NCBI RefSeq assembly: GCF_008386585.1
Contig: NZ_VUOB01000028.1
Coordinates: 155,512-219,511, forward strand
Direction of reading: 5' to 3'
DNA from: Solihabitans fulvus
GTDB lineage: Bacteria > Actinomycetota > Actinomycetes > Mycobacteriales > Pseudonocardiaceae
Length of the DNA stretch: 64,000 nt
Every line of letters starts with the position of its first letter. Position 1 is the first letter of the stretch. Shown in pieces: positions 8,561-16,887 of the stretch. The notes under the pieces are model-generated. The model worked only from the letters and a program-made list of their open reading frames with translations. It did no database searches and was not told where the DNA came from. Position numbers and translations under genes: made by a program.

Positions 8561-9226
8561 ATGCAGACCTTCGCCACCCCCTCCCCCGTCTCCGTCGTCC
8601 TGGACATCCCCGCCGGGCGCGTCCAGTTCATCGCCGCTGACCGGGCCGACACCACCATCGAGATCGCGCCGGTCGACGCCTCCAGGGGCCGCGACGTGAA
8701 GGCGGCCGAGCAGATCACGGTCGACCACGGCGACGGCGTGCTGCGGATCCAGGCCCCTGAGGCGCGCAACCAGTACTTCGGCCAGTCCGGATCCGTCGAG
8801 ATCACGGTGTGGCTGCCCACAGGTTCCCGGGTCGAGGCGACGGCAGGGGCCGCCGAGCTGCGCACTGTGGGACGGCTCGGCGACCTCGCCTTCGAGGGCG
8901 CGCACGGCGTGGTCGAGCTTGACGAGGCCGACAGCGTCCGCCTCACCGTGCACGTCGCCGACGTCTCGGTCGGCCGCCTGGGCGGACCAGCGGAGATCAG
9001 CGTCGCCAAGGGCGACATCCGCATCGGCGACGCCGCGCGCGGCAAGGTCACGCTGAGCACTCAGGCCGGGTCGATCTCGGTCAGCGCCGCCCCCGGCGTC
9101 TCGGCCGCCCTCGACGCCAGCACCTCCTACGGCCGGATCAGCAACAGCCTCAGGAACGACGGCACCACCCAGCTCGACATCCACGCGACCACGTCCTACG
9201 GCGACATCTCCGCGCACAGCCGCTGA
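8561..9226 (+). CDS. DUF4097-family beta-strand repeat protein
   Basis: 221 residues from ATG 8561, with AGGAG at 8550-8554. No signal peptide or membrane helix. The sequence is a regular beta-helix-like series of short strands (VELDEADSVRLTVHVAD, ISVAKGDIRIGDAARGK), ending in two TSYG(R/D)IS repeats, as in the adhesin-like DUF4097 family. These proteins often lie beside one-component regulators in actinomycetes and have no agreed function. The inverted repeat upstream suggests repression. Confidence 0.8.
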   Translation: MQTFATPSPVSVVLDIPAGRVQFIAADRADTTIEIAPVDASRGRDVKAAEQITVDHGDGVLRIQAPEARNQYFGQSGSVEITVWLPTGSRVEATAGAAELRTVGRLGDLAFEGAHGVVELDEADSVRLTVHVADVSVGRLGGPAEISVAKGDIRIGDAARGKVTLSTQAGSISVSAAPGVSAALDASTSYGRISNSLRNDGTTQLDIHATTSYGDISAHSR

Positions 9227-9287
9227 ACAGCACCTCCAGGAAATCGCTGCGGCCCTGACCGCCCTGACCCGTGAACCCCGTGGCCGG

Positions 9288-9764
9288 TCAGCCCGCGCGG
9301 TAGCGCTGGTCCTGGTCCAGCGCCGGCGCCACCGAGGGCTGCCGCCCGGCCTCCTCGGGTGCCGGCTCCACCACCAGCCGGCTCGGCGTCTTCCTGCCGG
9401 ACTCGACCTGGGTAGCCATCTCCTCAGCCAGCAGCTGTTCCCTGCGGCGCCTACGGATCCGGATCAACACCACCATCACACAGCCGTGCACCAGGGCGAG
9501 CAGCAACAGCGTGTAACCCAGCTTCGCAACGAGGTTCTGCGCCGGGCTGCCCACATCGATCCGGACGGTCGACATCAGGGCGAGCAGACCGAGCATCACC
9601 AGGTGAAACAGCCCCACGACGAGCTGGTTGGCCGACCGAGCCCCGGGCTCGTCGGCATGGAACTCCGTCAGATAGGCACGGCCGCTGCGCGCGAGCAACT
9701 GCCCGTCCGCCAGGACGAGCACAACGCCAATGACCAGGTAGACGACGTATTCCTGAGTGCCCAT
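9288..9764 (-). CDS. Three-helix membrane protein, unknown function
   Basis: 158 residues from ATG 9764, with GGAAGGA nine bases upstream; longer starts reach 9818 without a better ribosome site. Three hydrophobic helices are visible (YVVYLVIGVVLVLADGQLLA, LVVGLFHLVMLGLLALM, LGYTLLLLALVHGCVMVVLI), followed by a cluster of arginines and a proline-rich cytoplasmic tail. I recognise no family. It stands alone, convergent with the DUF4097 gene. Confidence 0.7.
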   Translation of the reverse strand: MGTQEYVVYLVIGVVLVLADGQLLARSGRAYLTEFHADEPGARSANQLVVGLFHLVMLGLLALMSTVRIDVGSPAQNLVAKLGYTLLLLALVHGCVMVVLIRIRRRRREQLLAEEMATQVESGRKTPSRLVVEPAPEEAGRQPSVAPALDQDQRYRAG

Positions 9765-10020
9765 CACGCGTCCTTCCTCGTTGGCTCCCGACACCGCCCG
9801 GCCGGCGAGGTCGCTCACGAAGGGGAATACCCCGCGACGGCCGCCACCATGCGGCAGACGCGGTCACAGCCCTCTCGGGTATGCACAGCGGGTCCCGCAG
9901 TGGGGCCGCCGTCCGCCGCACCCAGGCTCGCTGCCGTGTCCGAGAGCTGACCGGCCAGACCGTCTGGCGTACCGTTTCGGCAGCGATCCATGTCGACGCT
10001 CGCTGACACGGGGAGGCTCG

Positions 10021-10395
10021 ATGACCGACGCGCTGCGGTTGGGCAACTGGGAAGGCGAGTGGCCCGAGGTGAAGCTGCTCGACGAGCGGCTGTACGTCCA
10101 GCTCGCCCCGGAGAGCGACGACTTCCAGGCCACGCTGCTGGCCGAGTACGGCCGGCCTGGGCAGGTGGCCACCCGGCACGACTTCCGTTGGGGCACACTG
10201 ACCGCGATCGCATTCCCGGCCGCGCCGGAGCGGCCGGAATGGATCACGCACCTGGTGTTCGGTGGCTGCACCGAGCCGCAGGCCCGCGAACACCTGGTGG
10301 CGATCGGCCTCGGCGGCGCGCCGATCACCACGGTGTACCCGCCGGGCGTGCCGATCGAGGGCGGATCGCCTTCGGACGATCCCGACGAACTGTGA
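10021..10395 (+). CDS. Small soluble hypothetical protein
   Basis: 124 residues from ATG 10021, preceded by GGGGAGG. Mixed alpha/beta, acidic, with a conserved-looking RPGQVATRHDFRWGTLTAIAF strand region and a short disordered acidic C-terminus. No domain recognised. The 255 bp upstream, divergent from the membrane protein, show no other gene; the gene is followed by a strong hairpin. Confidence 0.7.
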   Translation: MTDALRLGNWEGEWPEVKLLDERLYVQLAPESDDFQATLLAEYGRPGQVATRHDFRWGTLTAIAFPAAPERPEWITHLVFGGCTEPQAREHLVAIGLGGAPITTVYPPGVPIEGGSPSDDPDEL

Positions 10396-10409
10396 CTCCG
10401 TTGGCGCTC

Positions 10410-10453
10410 ACCCCCTACCGGGCAGGAACTCCGGCGTTGCGGCGGTAGGGGGT
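10410..10453. terminator. Bidirectional hairpin terminator
   Basis: Perfect 11-base inverted repeat, ACCCCCTACCG at 10410-10420 and CGGTAGGGGGT at 10443-10453. It sits between the convergent genes ending at 10395 and 10465. There is no U-run, as is usual in high-GC actinomycetes. Confidence 0.75.
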
Positions 10454-10464
10454 GCCGGGGCTGG

Positions 10465-11268
10465 TCAGCCGCTGGCGTGGGCGGCGTTGTCGAGCCAGTG
10501 CTGGGCGAGGTCGGTGTCGCCGTCGACGCTGATGTTGGTGGTTTCGCGGTCGGTGAGAGGGAGTCGTCGGGTCAGGATCAGCAGCAGCGATCGCGCCGGG
10601 CCGGTCACCGTCACATCGGCCCGCTGGGTTCCGGGCTGCCACGTTGCCCCGTCCGGCCGCCGTTCGACGAACCACGCGCCCGCGCCGTCCGCGGTGTCGG
10701 TGGCCAGCCACTGGAGGGTCTGCCCCGTGCCCCGGAAGGCGTGAGCGGACTCGGGCCGCTGCATCTCCCAGGTGGGCGAGGTGAGCATCGCGAGGTGGTT
10801 GGTGATGAGCGCGGCCGCGATGTCGGCTTCGATGTCGGCCGGCCGGCCCGCCGCGTTGGCTGCGTCAAAGCCGTGGACGACCGCCTCGTTGAGCATGCTG
10901 GCCATCCAGAATCGCGTCCCGGACCGCTGGTCGCCCGCGGCGTTGAACACCGGCGCGTCAAGCGCGTCATCGGAGCAGGCGCTGGCGACCCGCTGCGCGG
11001 ACTCCGACAGCCATGCCTGCCACTCGCGGGGGTCGGTGGGAGGCACCGCCATCTCCATGGGCAGCTGTGTGGGGTCGGTGATGCGCCGCTCGATGATCTC
11101 CGCGACCCAGTGCTGGGTCTGGCCCACGTGGTTGACCAGGTCAGTGACAGTCCACTTCGGGGCCGTCGGCACGGCGGCGTCAGGTCCGGCCGCGACAGCT
11201 GATTCCGCCAGGCGCCGGGTGTGTTCGACGATCGCGCGCCGGGCAGTTTCCGCGTTCAGTTCGGTCAT
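10465..11268 (-). CDS. Maleylpyruvate isomerase-fold, mycothiol-dependent family protein
   Basis: 267 residues from ATG 11268 (an upstream GTG-type start at 11286 has no better ribosome site). The N-terminal DinB/MDMPI four-helix bundle shows the metal-ligand pattern DLVNHVGQTQHWV (His near 50) and NEAVVHGFDAANA (Glu, His and Asp near 130-140). The C-terminal part matches the MDMPI/SCP2-like domain. The family uses the actinomycete thiol mycothiol for isomerisation or S-transfer; the exact substrate cannot be told. It lies just downstream of the biosynthetic operon, 86 bp from the MFS gene, and could be a late member. Confidence 0.8.
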   Translation of the reverse strand: MTELNAETARRAIVEHTRRLAESAVAAGPDAAVPTAPKWTVTDLVNHVGQTQHWVAEIIERRITDPTQLPMEMAVPPTDPREWQAWLSESAQRVASACSDDALDAPVFNAAGDQRSGTRFWMASMLNEAVVHGFDAANAAGRPADIEADIAAALITNHLAMLTSPTWEMQRPESAHAFRGTGQTLQWLATDTADGAGAWFVERRPDGATWQPGTQRADVTVTGPARSLLLILTRRLPLTDRETTNISVDGDTDLAQHWLDNAAHASG

Positions 11269-11354
11269 GAGAGCTGAGCATGCCATCAGGGCGCTCTACT
11301 TTCGACTGTGGCGGCAGCACACCGAGCCCAACGACCCAGAGACCGGCTGGCCAC

Positions 11355-12614
11355 TCAACGCAAGGAGCGGACTACCGGGCTCACGGCGACCAGGCAGGCG
11401 CACGCCAACACCGCGCCGCCGCAGACCAGAAACAGCGTCGTCGTGCCGTACGGGAGCAGGACGCCGGCGACCGTGTAGGAGAACGGCTCGAACGCCACCG
11501 TGGCCAGAACGACGAGGCTCATCACCCGGCCCAGCAGCTGCCTTGGCACTCGCTCCTGCAACGTGGCCACGACGACCACGCCGAGAAACGCGGACCCGAG
11601 GCCGACGAGTGTGACGACGGCCGTCGCGGCGACGACCTGGGTGACGGCTGCCAGTCCGGCCGTGCCCGCGCCGATCGCCGCGATCCCGCCGACCACGGTC
11701 CAGCCGCGCCGGGTGGGCGGACGCCACCCGGCCATCAGTGAGCCGGCCACCGAACCAGCGCCGAAACCGGAAAGCACGATGCCAAGGGACCCCGCGCCAC
11801 CAAGGCGTTGGTCGGCGAGCACCGCGCCGCCCACGATCACGGGGCCAACGACCGCGATGTTGATCACGGCGATGGCCACCAGCATCCCCCGCACCAGCGG
11901 TTCGCGCCAGGCGTAGCTCAGTCCCGCGCCGAGGGCACGCGCACTGCTGAGCTGCCGCTCACCGTCGATGGCATCCGGATCGGCGTCGTCCCCGGCACCT
12001 CCACGACGTCGCACCACCCGGACGAGCGTGCTGAACGCGATGGCGGTCAACGCCGCCAACACAGCGATCCCACCCAGCGTCGCGTCAAAGCCGATCGCCG
12101 CGATGGCCCCGGCAGCCACCGCAGGACCGACCAGATCACCCCCCGACTCCGCACCCTGCACCAGCGCGTTGACCCTGGCGAGCCGCTCGGTCGGCACGAC
12201 GGCCGGCAACAACGCCAGAGCCGCAGGGAAGTACGCCGCGTCGGCCGTACCGAGCAGCGCGGCGAGCAGCGCGACCATCGTCACCGACGGCGAGGTGAAC
12301 GTGATCAGCGCGCCAAGGGCGAGCAGGACCGCGACCCGCAGCCAGGCGGCGGCGACCGCGACACGGGCCGGATCGAAGCGGTCGACCAGTACTCCGGCGG
12401 GCAGCAGGAGCACCGCTCGCGGCAGCGCCACCGCCACAAGCACAAACCCTGTGGCGATCCCGGGTTCCGACAGCCTGAGCACGAAAAGCGTGAGCCAGAT
12501 GACGAACAGCGCATCGACCACGGCCGCCAGCCCCTGACCCACGACCAGGCGGCGCAACTGCGGATCGCCGAGCGGTTCGTGCGGAGGAGAGTGGGCGGTT
12601 GATCCCCTCGTCAT
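11355..12614 (-). CDS. MFS exporter at end of biosynthetic operon
   Basis: 419 residues from ATG 12614, with GAGGAG upstream. Twelve hydrophobic segments; GVLVDRFDPARV is the loop 2-3 motif, and GSLMAGWRPPTRRGW its counterpart in the second half. The layout fits MFS_3/enterobactin-exporter-type drug efflux proteins. It lies downstream of the SDR and a short coupled ORF whose stop overlaps its start. The obvious role is self-resistance or export of the operon's product. Confidence 0.88.
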   Translation of the reverse strand: MTRGSTAHSPPHEPLGDPQLRRLVVGQGLAAVVDALFVIWLTLFVLRLSEPGIATGFVLVAVALPRAVLLLPAGVLVDRFDPARVAVAAAWLRVAVLLALGALITFTSPSVTMVALLAALLGTADAAYFPAALALLPAVVPTERLARVNALVQGAESGGDLVGPAVAAGAIAAIGFDATLGGIAVLAALTAIAFSTLVRVVRRRGGAGDDADPDAIDGERQLSSARALGAGLSYAWREPLVRGMLVAIAVINIAVVGPVIVGGAVLADQRLGGAGSLGIVLSGFGAGSVAGSLMAGWRPPTRRGWTVVGGIAAIGAGTAGLAAVTQVVAATAVVTLVGLGSAFLGVVVVATLQERVPRQLLGRVMSLVVLATVAFEPFSYTVAGVLLPYGTTTLFLVCGGAVLACACLVAVSPVVRSLR

Positions 12615-12733
12615 CGCACGCTCCTCAGGCCACCGAGTGGATCGGCCCCGTCGGCGGCAGCCGCGGCGTCCACGCGGCCACTCCCGGCCATCCCGAGGCG
12701 GCCAGGTCCGCATCGCGCACCGATCAACAGCAT
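12611..12733 (-). CDS. 40-residue ORF coupled to the exporter
   Basis: ATG 12733 has an excellent ribosome site (AGCGGAGG, 6 bases before the start) and the stop overlaps the exporter start (ATGA). The peptide begins MLLIGARCGPGRLGMAG, is alanine/glycine rich in the middle and ends LGGLRSVR. One cysteine is present. No homologue is recognised. The ribosome site and overlap argue for translation; the product may be a regulatory leader or a small peptide. Confidence 0.5.
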   Translation of the reverse strand: MLLIGARCGPGRLGMAGSGRVDAAAAADGADPLGGLRSVR

Positions 12734-12789
12734 GAACACCTCCGCTCGTAGATTCCGGTGGGACGTGCTGCTCGGCCAGAACCGTGTGA

Positions 12790-13551
12790 CTAGCCGATGT
12801 GCGTGCCTCCGTCCACCGTCAGGGTGGCGCCGGTGATGTAGGACGCCGCGTCGGAGACAAGGAAGACCAGAGCCGCGGCGAGTTCGTCTGGCCGCCCGAC
12901 GCGGCCCGCGAGCACTCGCGGCATCATCGCCTCGAGATAGCCCTCGGCGTAGCCGTCGGTCATCGCGGAGGTGAAGAACCCTGGCGCCAGGGCGTTGACG
13001 CGGATGCCCTTGCTGGAGGTCCACTGCTGGGCGAGATCGCGGGTCAGCCCGAGGATCCCGGCCTTCGACGCCGAGTAGGCCGCCTGCGGCAGGCCTCCCG
13101 TGACCATCGCGAGGATGCTGGAGACGTTGACGATGGCACTGCCCGGCAACATCACCGCGCCCGCGGCCTGCGCCATCCAGTAGGAGCCGTTGAGATTGAT
13201 GTCGATGACCTCGCGGAACTGCTCCGGGGTTTCGTCCGTCGCGGGTTGCTCACTGCTGACCCCGGCGTTGTTGACGAGAATGTCCAGCCGCCCGAACTCG
13301 CGCACAGCCGCGTCGACCAACGCACGGCAGTCCTGCGGGTTGGCAACGTCGGTAGGCACGGCGACGGCCCGGCGACCACGCTTCTCGACGGCCGCGCGCG
13401 TGGCCTCCAGCCCCTCGATGCGCCGCGCCCCGAGCACGACGTCCGCGCCGGCCTCGGCGACCGCGGTGGCGAAGGCGACGCCCAGTCCGGAGGACGCGCC
13501 CGTGACCACGGCGACCCGACCGTCGAGCCGGAAGCGGTCAAGCACGCTCAT
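12790..13551 (-). CDS. Short-chain dehydrogenase/reductase
   Basis: 253 residues, the normal SDR length, from ATG 13551. The NAD(P)-binding TGASSGLG lies at residues 17-24 and NNAG at 94-97. The catalytic tetrad is complete: N119, S144 or S145, Y159 and K163 (YSASK). Arg43/Arg44 after the second strand favours NADPH. Close to FabG/gluconate-type reductases by pattern. In this operon it probably reduces a ketone made by the ThDP or oxoamine synthase step. Its start overlaps a 14-codon ORF. Confidence 0.9.
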   Translation of the reverse strand: MSVLDRFRLDGRVAVVTGASSGLGVAFATAVAEAGADVVLGARRIEGLEATRAAVEKRGRRAVAVPTDVANPQDCRALVDAAVREFGRLDILVNNAGVSSEQPATDETPEQFREVIDINLNGSYWMAQAAGAVMLPGSAIVNVSSILAMVTGGLPQAAYSASKAGILGLTRDLAQQWTSSKGIRVNALAPGFFTSAMTDGYAEGYLEAMMPRVLAGRVGRPDELAAALVFLVSDAASYITGATLTVDGGTHIG

Positions 13552-13592
13552 GGCGCGCGCCCCTCACCGGTGGTTTCGGTGTTGTCCACCAT
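13548..13592 (-). CDS. 14-residue ORF coupled to the SDR
   Basis: ATG 13592 is preceded by GGAGAAGGAG, the strongest ribosome site in the operon. The ORF encodes MVDNTETTGEGRAP and its TGA overlaps the SDR start. It is the only start with a ribosome site between the oxoamine synthase and the SDR, so ribosomes probably enter here and reinitiate at the SDR. It may be only a coupling leader, not a functional peptide. Confidence 0.4.
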   Translation of the reverse strand: MVDNTETTGEGRAP

Positions 13593-13661
13593 GGGTTTCT
13601 CCTTCTCCGCTTGGCCGACCTGATGGCCTGCCGGTGGGTGTGGCGTGCCTCGGCGGAGGCG

Positions 13662-14909
13662 TCAGACCCCGAGGCGCCGTCGGTAGGTCAGGAGGGTGCG
13701 CAGGAAGCCGTCCATCTGTTCCTCGGTGTGGCCCGCGTGCGGGAACAGGCGCAGCAGCGCCTGGTTGCGTGCGACGGCCGGGTAGGAGAAGACGGGGACG
13801 AGGTAGCCGTCCTCGACGAACCACTCCCGCATCTGTAGGGCGGCGGCGTCGTTTCCGATCGGCACCGAGAGCATGTACGACTCGGTCGGCGTCGTCGGCG
13901 TGTTGATGTCGTGCATCTGCTGGCGAAGGCGGGCGGCATGCGCCAGGTAGTCGTCGACGATCTTCGGGTTGCCAGCAAGGACCTCGATGGTGCGCTCGGC
14001 GGCGTAGGCGGTGGGCGGTTGGATGGCGGCCGTGAACATCGAGGTGCCCGACAGCAGTTCGAAGGCGTCGATGGCCTCAGCCGGCCCGGCGATCGCGCCG
14101 CCCTCCAGGCCGATGGCCTTCGACAGCGACACCATCACGAAGTCGGCTCGCTCTCGGATCGCGGCCGCCTCCCGCGCGTACGGACGGTTCTCGGGCCCGT
14201 AGACCATGAAGCCGTTCGCGTCGTCGATCATGCTGATGGCGCCGTGCCGGTCGCACTCGTCGAGGATCTCCACGATCGGTCCCATGGTGCCGTCGGCCGA
14301 GTAGATGCTCTCGGCGATCACCACGGTCTTGCGGGTCCGGACCCGGCCGAGGATGCGGGCCAGGTCGACGACGTCGTTGTGTCGGAACGCGTGGACGTTG
14401 CGGCCGTAGCCAAGTCCTTCCAGGCCCTTCCAGATACTCCAGTGGACGTCGCGGTCGACGACGAAGACGGTGTCGCGATTGCGCACCTCGATCCCGACGT
14501 CGAAGTGCGCGGAACTGCTCATGGCGTTCACGAACCCGATGTTGGCCAGTAGCCCGGTGGCGAAGCTGATGGCCCGTTCCTTGCCGGTGTGGCGGGCGAT
14601 CGTCTCCTCCAGCACCTGATGCGGGCGGCAGATCCCCTGGGTCATCCTGGATCCGCTGGTGCTCAGGCCGTGGGCGAGCGCACCCTCGGCGAAGTGTCGT
14701 CGGACCGGAACGTGGCGCTCCAGATCGAGAAAACTGATGCTGGCGAAGTTCACCAGTTCGCGGCCGTTACGGACGATGGTCGCACCGACCGGACCGTCCA
14801 CCACCGGCGGGCGGTAGGCGGTCTCGTGGGTGTTCGCCTCGACGAAGGCGGCGAAAGCCCATGGGGCCAGGCGGTCCACGGACTGTGCGGAGGCGCGGGA
14901 GGCGGTCAT
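13662..14909 (-). CDS. PLP-dependent alpha-oxoamine synthase
   Basis: 415 residues, fold type I, resembling CqsA, KBL and 8-amino-7-oxononanoate synthase. These enzymes join an amino acid and an acyl thioester with loss of CO2 to give an alpha-aminoketone. The Schiff-base lysine is K264 in VSLSKAIGLEGG, and VDRDVHWSIWKG supplies the substrate-side histidine (H156). The PLP N1 aspartate region, usually D-E-A-H, reads MIDDANGF (residues 228-234): the aspartates are kept but the ring-stacking His is Asn. The acyl donor should come from the operon's ligase or carrier. ATGA overlap with the condensation gene. Confidence 0.85.
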   Translation of the reverse strand: MTASRASAQSVDRLAPWAFAAFVEANTHETAYRPPVVDGPVGATIVRNGRELVNFASISFLDLERHVPVRRHFAEGALAHGLSTSGSRMTQGICRPHQVLEETIARHTGKERAISFATGLLANIGFVNAMSSSAHFDVGIEVRNRDTVFVVDRDVHWSIWKGLEGLGYGRNVHAFRHNDVVDLARILGRVRTRKTVVIAESIYSADGTMGPIVEILDECDRHGAISMIDDANGFMVYGPENRPYAREAAAIRERADFVMVSLSKAIGLEGGAIAGPAEAIDAFELLSGTSMFTAAIQPPTAYAAERTIEVLAGNPKIVDDYLAHAARLRQQMHDINTPTTPTESYMLSVPIGNDAAALQMREWFVEDGYLVPVFSYPAVARNQALLRLFPHAGHTEEQMDGFLRTLLTYRRRLGV

Positions 14910-16879
14910 GGCGAGGGTTCTCCTCCACAGTGGACACGGGATGATAGGGGCTTCAGGGCTGCGGCGAGGTGGCCGAGCGAGGTCGTCCCGGCCAGCTCGT
15001 CCGACGCGATCCCGGTGAGGCCGGACTTGTGCAGCAGCGCCAGCAGCCGAGGGATGGCGACCAGCGTGACGCCGTGGTCGGCGAGGCAGCGGTTCATGTC
15101 CACAGCGCCGGGGCCGTCGACGGAGTCGGCCGCTGGCTCGTCGGGTCGGACGGCGGCCACGGCGGCGGCCAGGGCGCGTTCGGCGACCGTCGCGGGCGGC
15201 CGCGACGGAATCCGCGGGGTGCCCGTGCCGCCGGTGGTGCGGGATCGGTCGGGGCGACGGCCGGACTCGGGGCAGGCCGGGGAAAGGACGTAGCGGCCCG
15301 GTGCCAGGAGGCCGGGCACCTCACCGAGCTGGTCGAGCAGGTGGCGGTGCAGATCGCCGGAGGTGACCTCGGGGGCGGTGCGGGCGTGCGCGACGAGGTG
15401 CGGCTCGTCGCCCTGCTCCTCTTCGGCGTCCCCACTGGGCGCCACCGTCACCTCGAGCACTCCAGGATGGCCGCGCAGCACGTCTTCGACCGTGGTCAGG
15501 CACACCCAGCCCTGCGGGGCGCGCCACCATCCGGAGCCGGCCGGTGTGCGCGAGCGCGCCGGGACCGGGCACTCGGCACCGTCGGCGAGCGCGCGCAGGA
15601 GACCACACAAGCGGATGGCCAACGCCACGGCCTGCCCGGCGTCGAGCAGGTGATCCCCAACGGTGACATCGATTGTGACGACCCCCGCGTCGCGGCTGAC
15701 GTCAACATAGAGCGTGTCGCAGGGTTCGTCAGGCGCGCTGGTGATCCAGGTGGCGGACCCGTTCGGCGGGGTGTCCTGCACGGGGACCAGGTAGTCGCGT
15801 GGCCACGAGTAGCAGTTGTACTCGATGGTGGGCACGGTCAGGACACCACGACGGCGGTCCATGCTGGCCCAGGCGGCGACCAGTTCCGCTGGGCGGTACC
15901 GACCGTGCCGGTAGGCCGCGGCGCAGGCGGCGGCGACCGAGGCGACCACCTCGCCGAACACCGCGCCAGGCCGGAGATCGATCTGCACCGGAACCGTCAG
16001 CGCCTGGACGTCGACGCTGGTGCGCAGAACGGCCCTGGCCCGGTTGGAGACCACCACTGACGCGAGGAACCGGTGTTCACCGGTGCGGGTGGCGACGTCG
16101 TGGGCCAGCGCCGCCAGCACAACGACCTCCGGGCTGGCCCGATAACGCCGGGCGACGCGTTCGAGGTCGTCGTACGCGCCAACCGAGCGGTGCTGGAGGC
16201 GGTGACGCCCTGCGCCGTTGTCGGTCCCGCCGAACGGGGCCAGCACGCCGGTCGGGTTGCTCGCGAGCCGCCTGAGCCACTCCCGCTCCGCCGCGCGGGC
16301 GCGTGCCGGGTCCTGGGCGGCGACCGAGTCGAGCGGGTGCATGGCTGCTGCCTGTGCCGGTCCGTCGTCGCCGCGCAGTTGGTCGTGCAACTGGTTGATC
16401 AGGACCGCCAGTCCCCATCCGTCGATCATGACGTGGTGGGCGGCCACCAGGACCGCACGCGGTTCTCCCGCTTCCAGCAGCACCCTGGCGAACCAGGGCG
16501 GCTCCCGCTCGGGATCGATCGGGCGGGCCGCCAGCGCCGCCGTGGCGGCCTCCAGGGTGCCGGCATCGGCGGTGGGAACGTCGACGTAGTCGACCGGCGG
16601 CGGGGCCCAGTCCGCGCGGTGGACGTGTTGGATCGGGTGGAGCGGGTCGATGGTGCTGCGCAGCGCCTCGTGGCGGGCGGTGAGCGACGCGAGCGCCAGG
16701 TGCACGTCGGCGACGGTCGCCCGAGGCGGGATGCGGCAGTGGTCGGCGAGCGGTGTCGGGTTCACCCGCCGTGGTGCGGGAATGGTGCGTTCGTACCAGT
16801 GCCACTGCTGGATCCAGGTCAGCGGCCCGCTCCGGGTGACGGTGGCGGGACCCGGGGTCGCATCCGAAAGGTGGTCCAC
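14906..16879 (-). CDS. Condensation domain plus degenerate A-subdomain and carrier-like C-terminus
   Basis: 657 residues from GTG 16879, eight bases after the ketosynthase stop. Residues 15-440 are an NRPS condensation domain with a complete HHVMIDG active site (148-154). Residues 445-560 resemble only the small C-terminal subdomain of an adenylation enzyme (VEDVLRGHPGVLEVTV, then LVAHA); the catalytic-lysine stretch reads ESGRRPDRSR where G-K-x-D-R is normal. Residues 575-650 look like a carrier helical bundle, but the Asp-Ser-Leu phosphopantetheine site reads GVTLVAI. The A-core domain is absent. The C domain should form an amide or ester between separately loaded partners; the rest may be structural. 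Confidence 0.78.
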   Translation of the reverse strand: MDHLSDATPGPATVTRSGPLTWIQQWHWYERTIPAPRRVNPTPLADHCRIPPRATVADVHLALASLTARHEALRSTIDPLHPIQHVHRADWAPPPVDYVDVPTADAGTLEAATAALAARPIDPEREPPWFARVLLEAGEPRAVLVAAHHVMIDGWGLAVLINQLHDQLRGDDGPAQAAAMHPLDSVAAQDPARARAAEREWLRRLASNPTGVLAPFGGTDNGAGRHRLQHRSVGAYDDLERVARRYRASPEVVVLAALAHDVATRTGEHRFLASVVVSNRARAVLRTSVDVQALTVPVQIDLRPGAVFGEVVASVAAACAAAYRHGRYRPAELVAAWASMDRRRGVLTVPTIEYNCYSWPRDYLVPVQDTPPNGSATWITSAPDEPCDTLYVDVSRDAGVVTIDVTVGDHLLDAGQAVALAIRLCGLLRALADGAECPVPARSRTPAGSGWWRAPQGWVCLTTVEDVLRGHPGVLEVTVAPSGDAEEEQGDEPHLVAHARTAPEVTSGDLHRHLLDQLGEVPGLLAPGRYVLSPACPESGRRPDRSRTTGGTGTPRIPSRPPATVAERALAAAVAAVRPDEPAADSVDGPGAVDMNRCLADHGVTLVAIPRLLALLHKSGLTGIASDELAGTTSLGHLAAALKPLSSRVHCGGEPSP

Positions 16880-16887
16880 GGCCGGCC

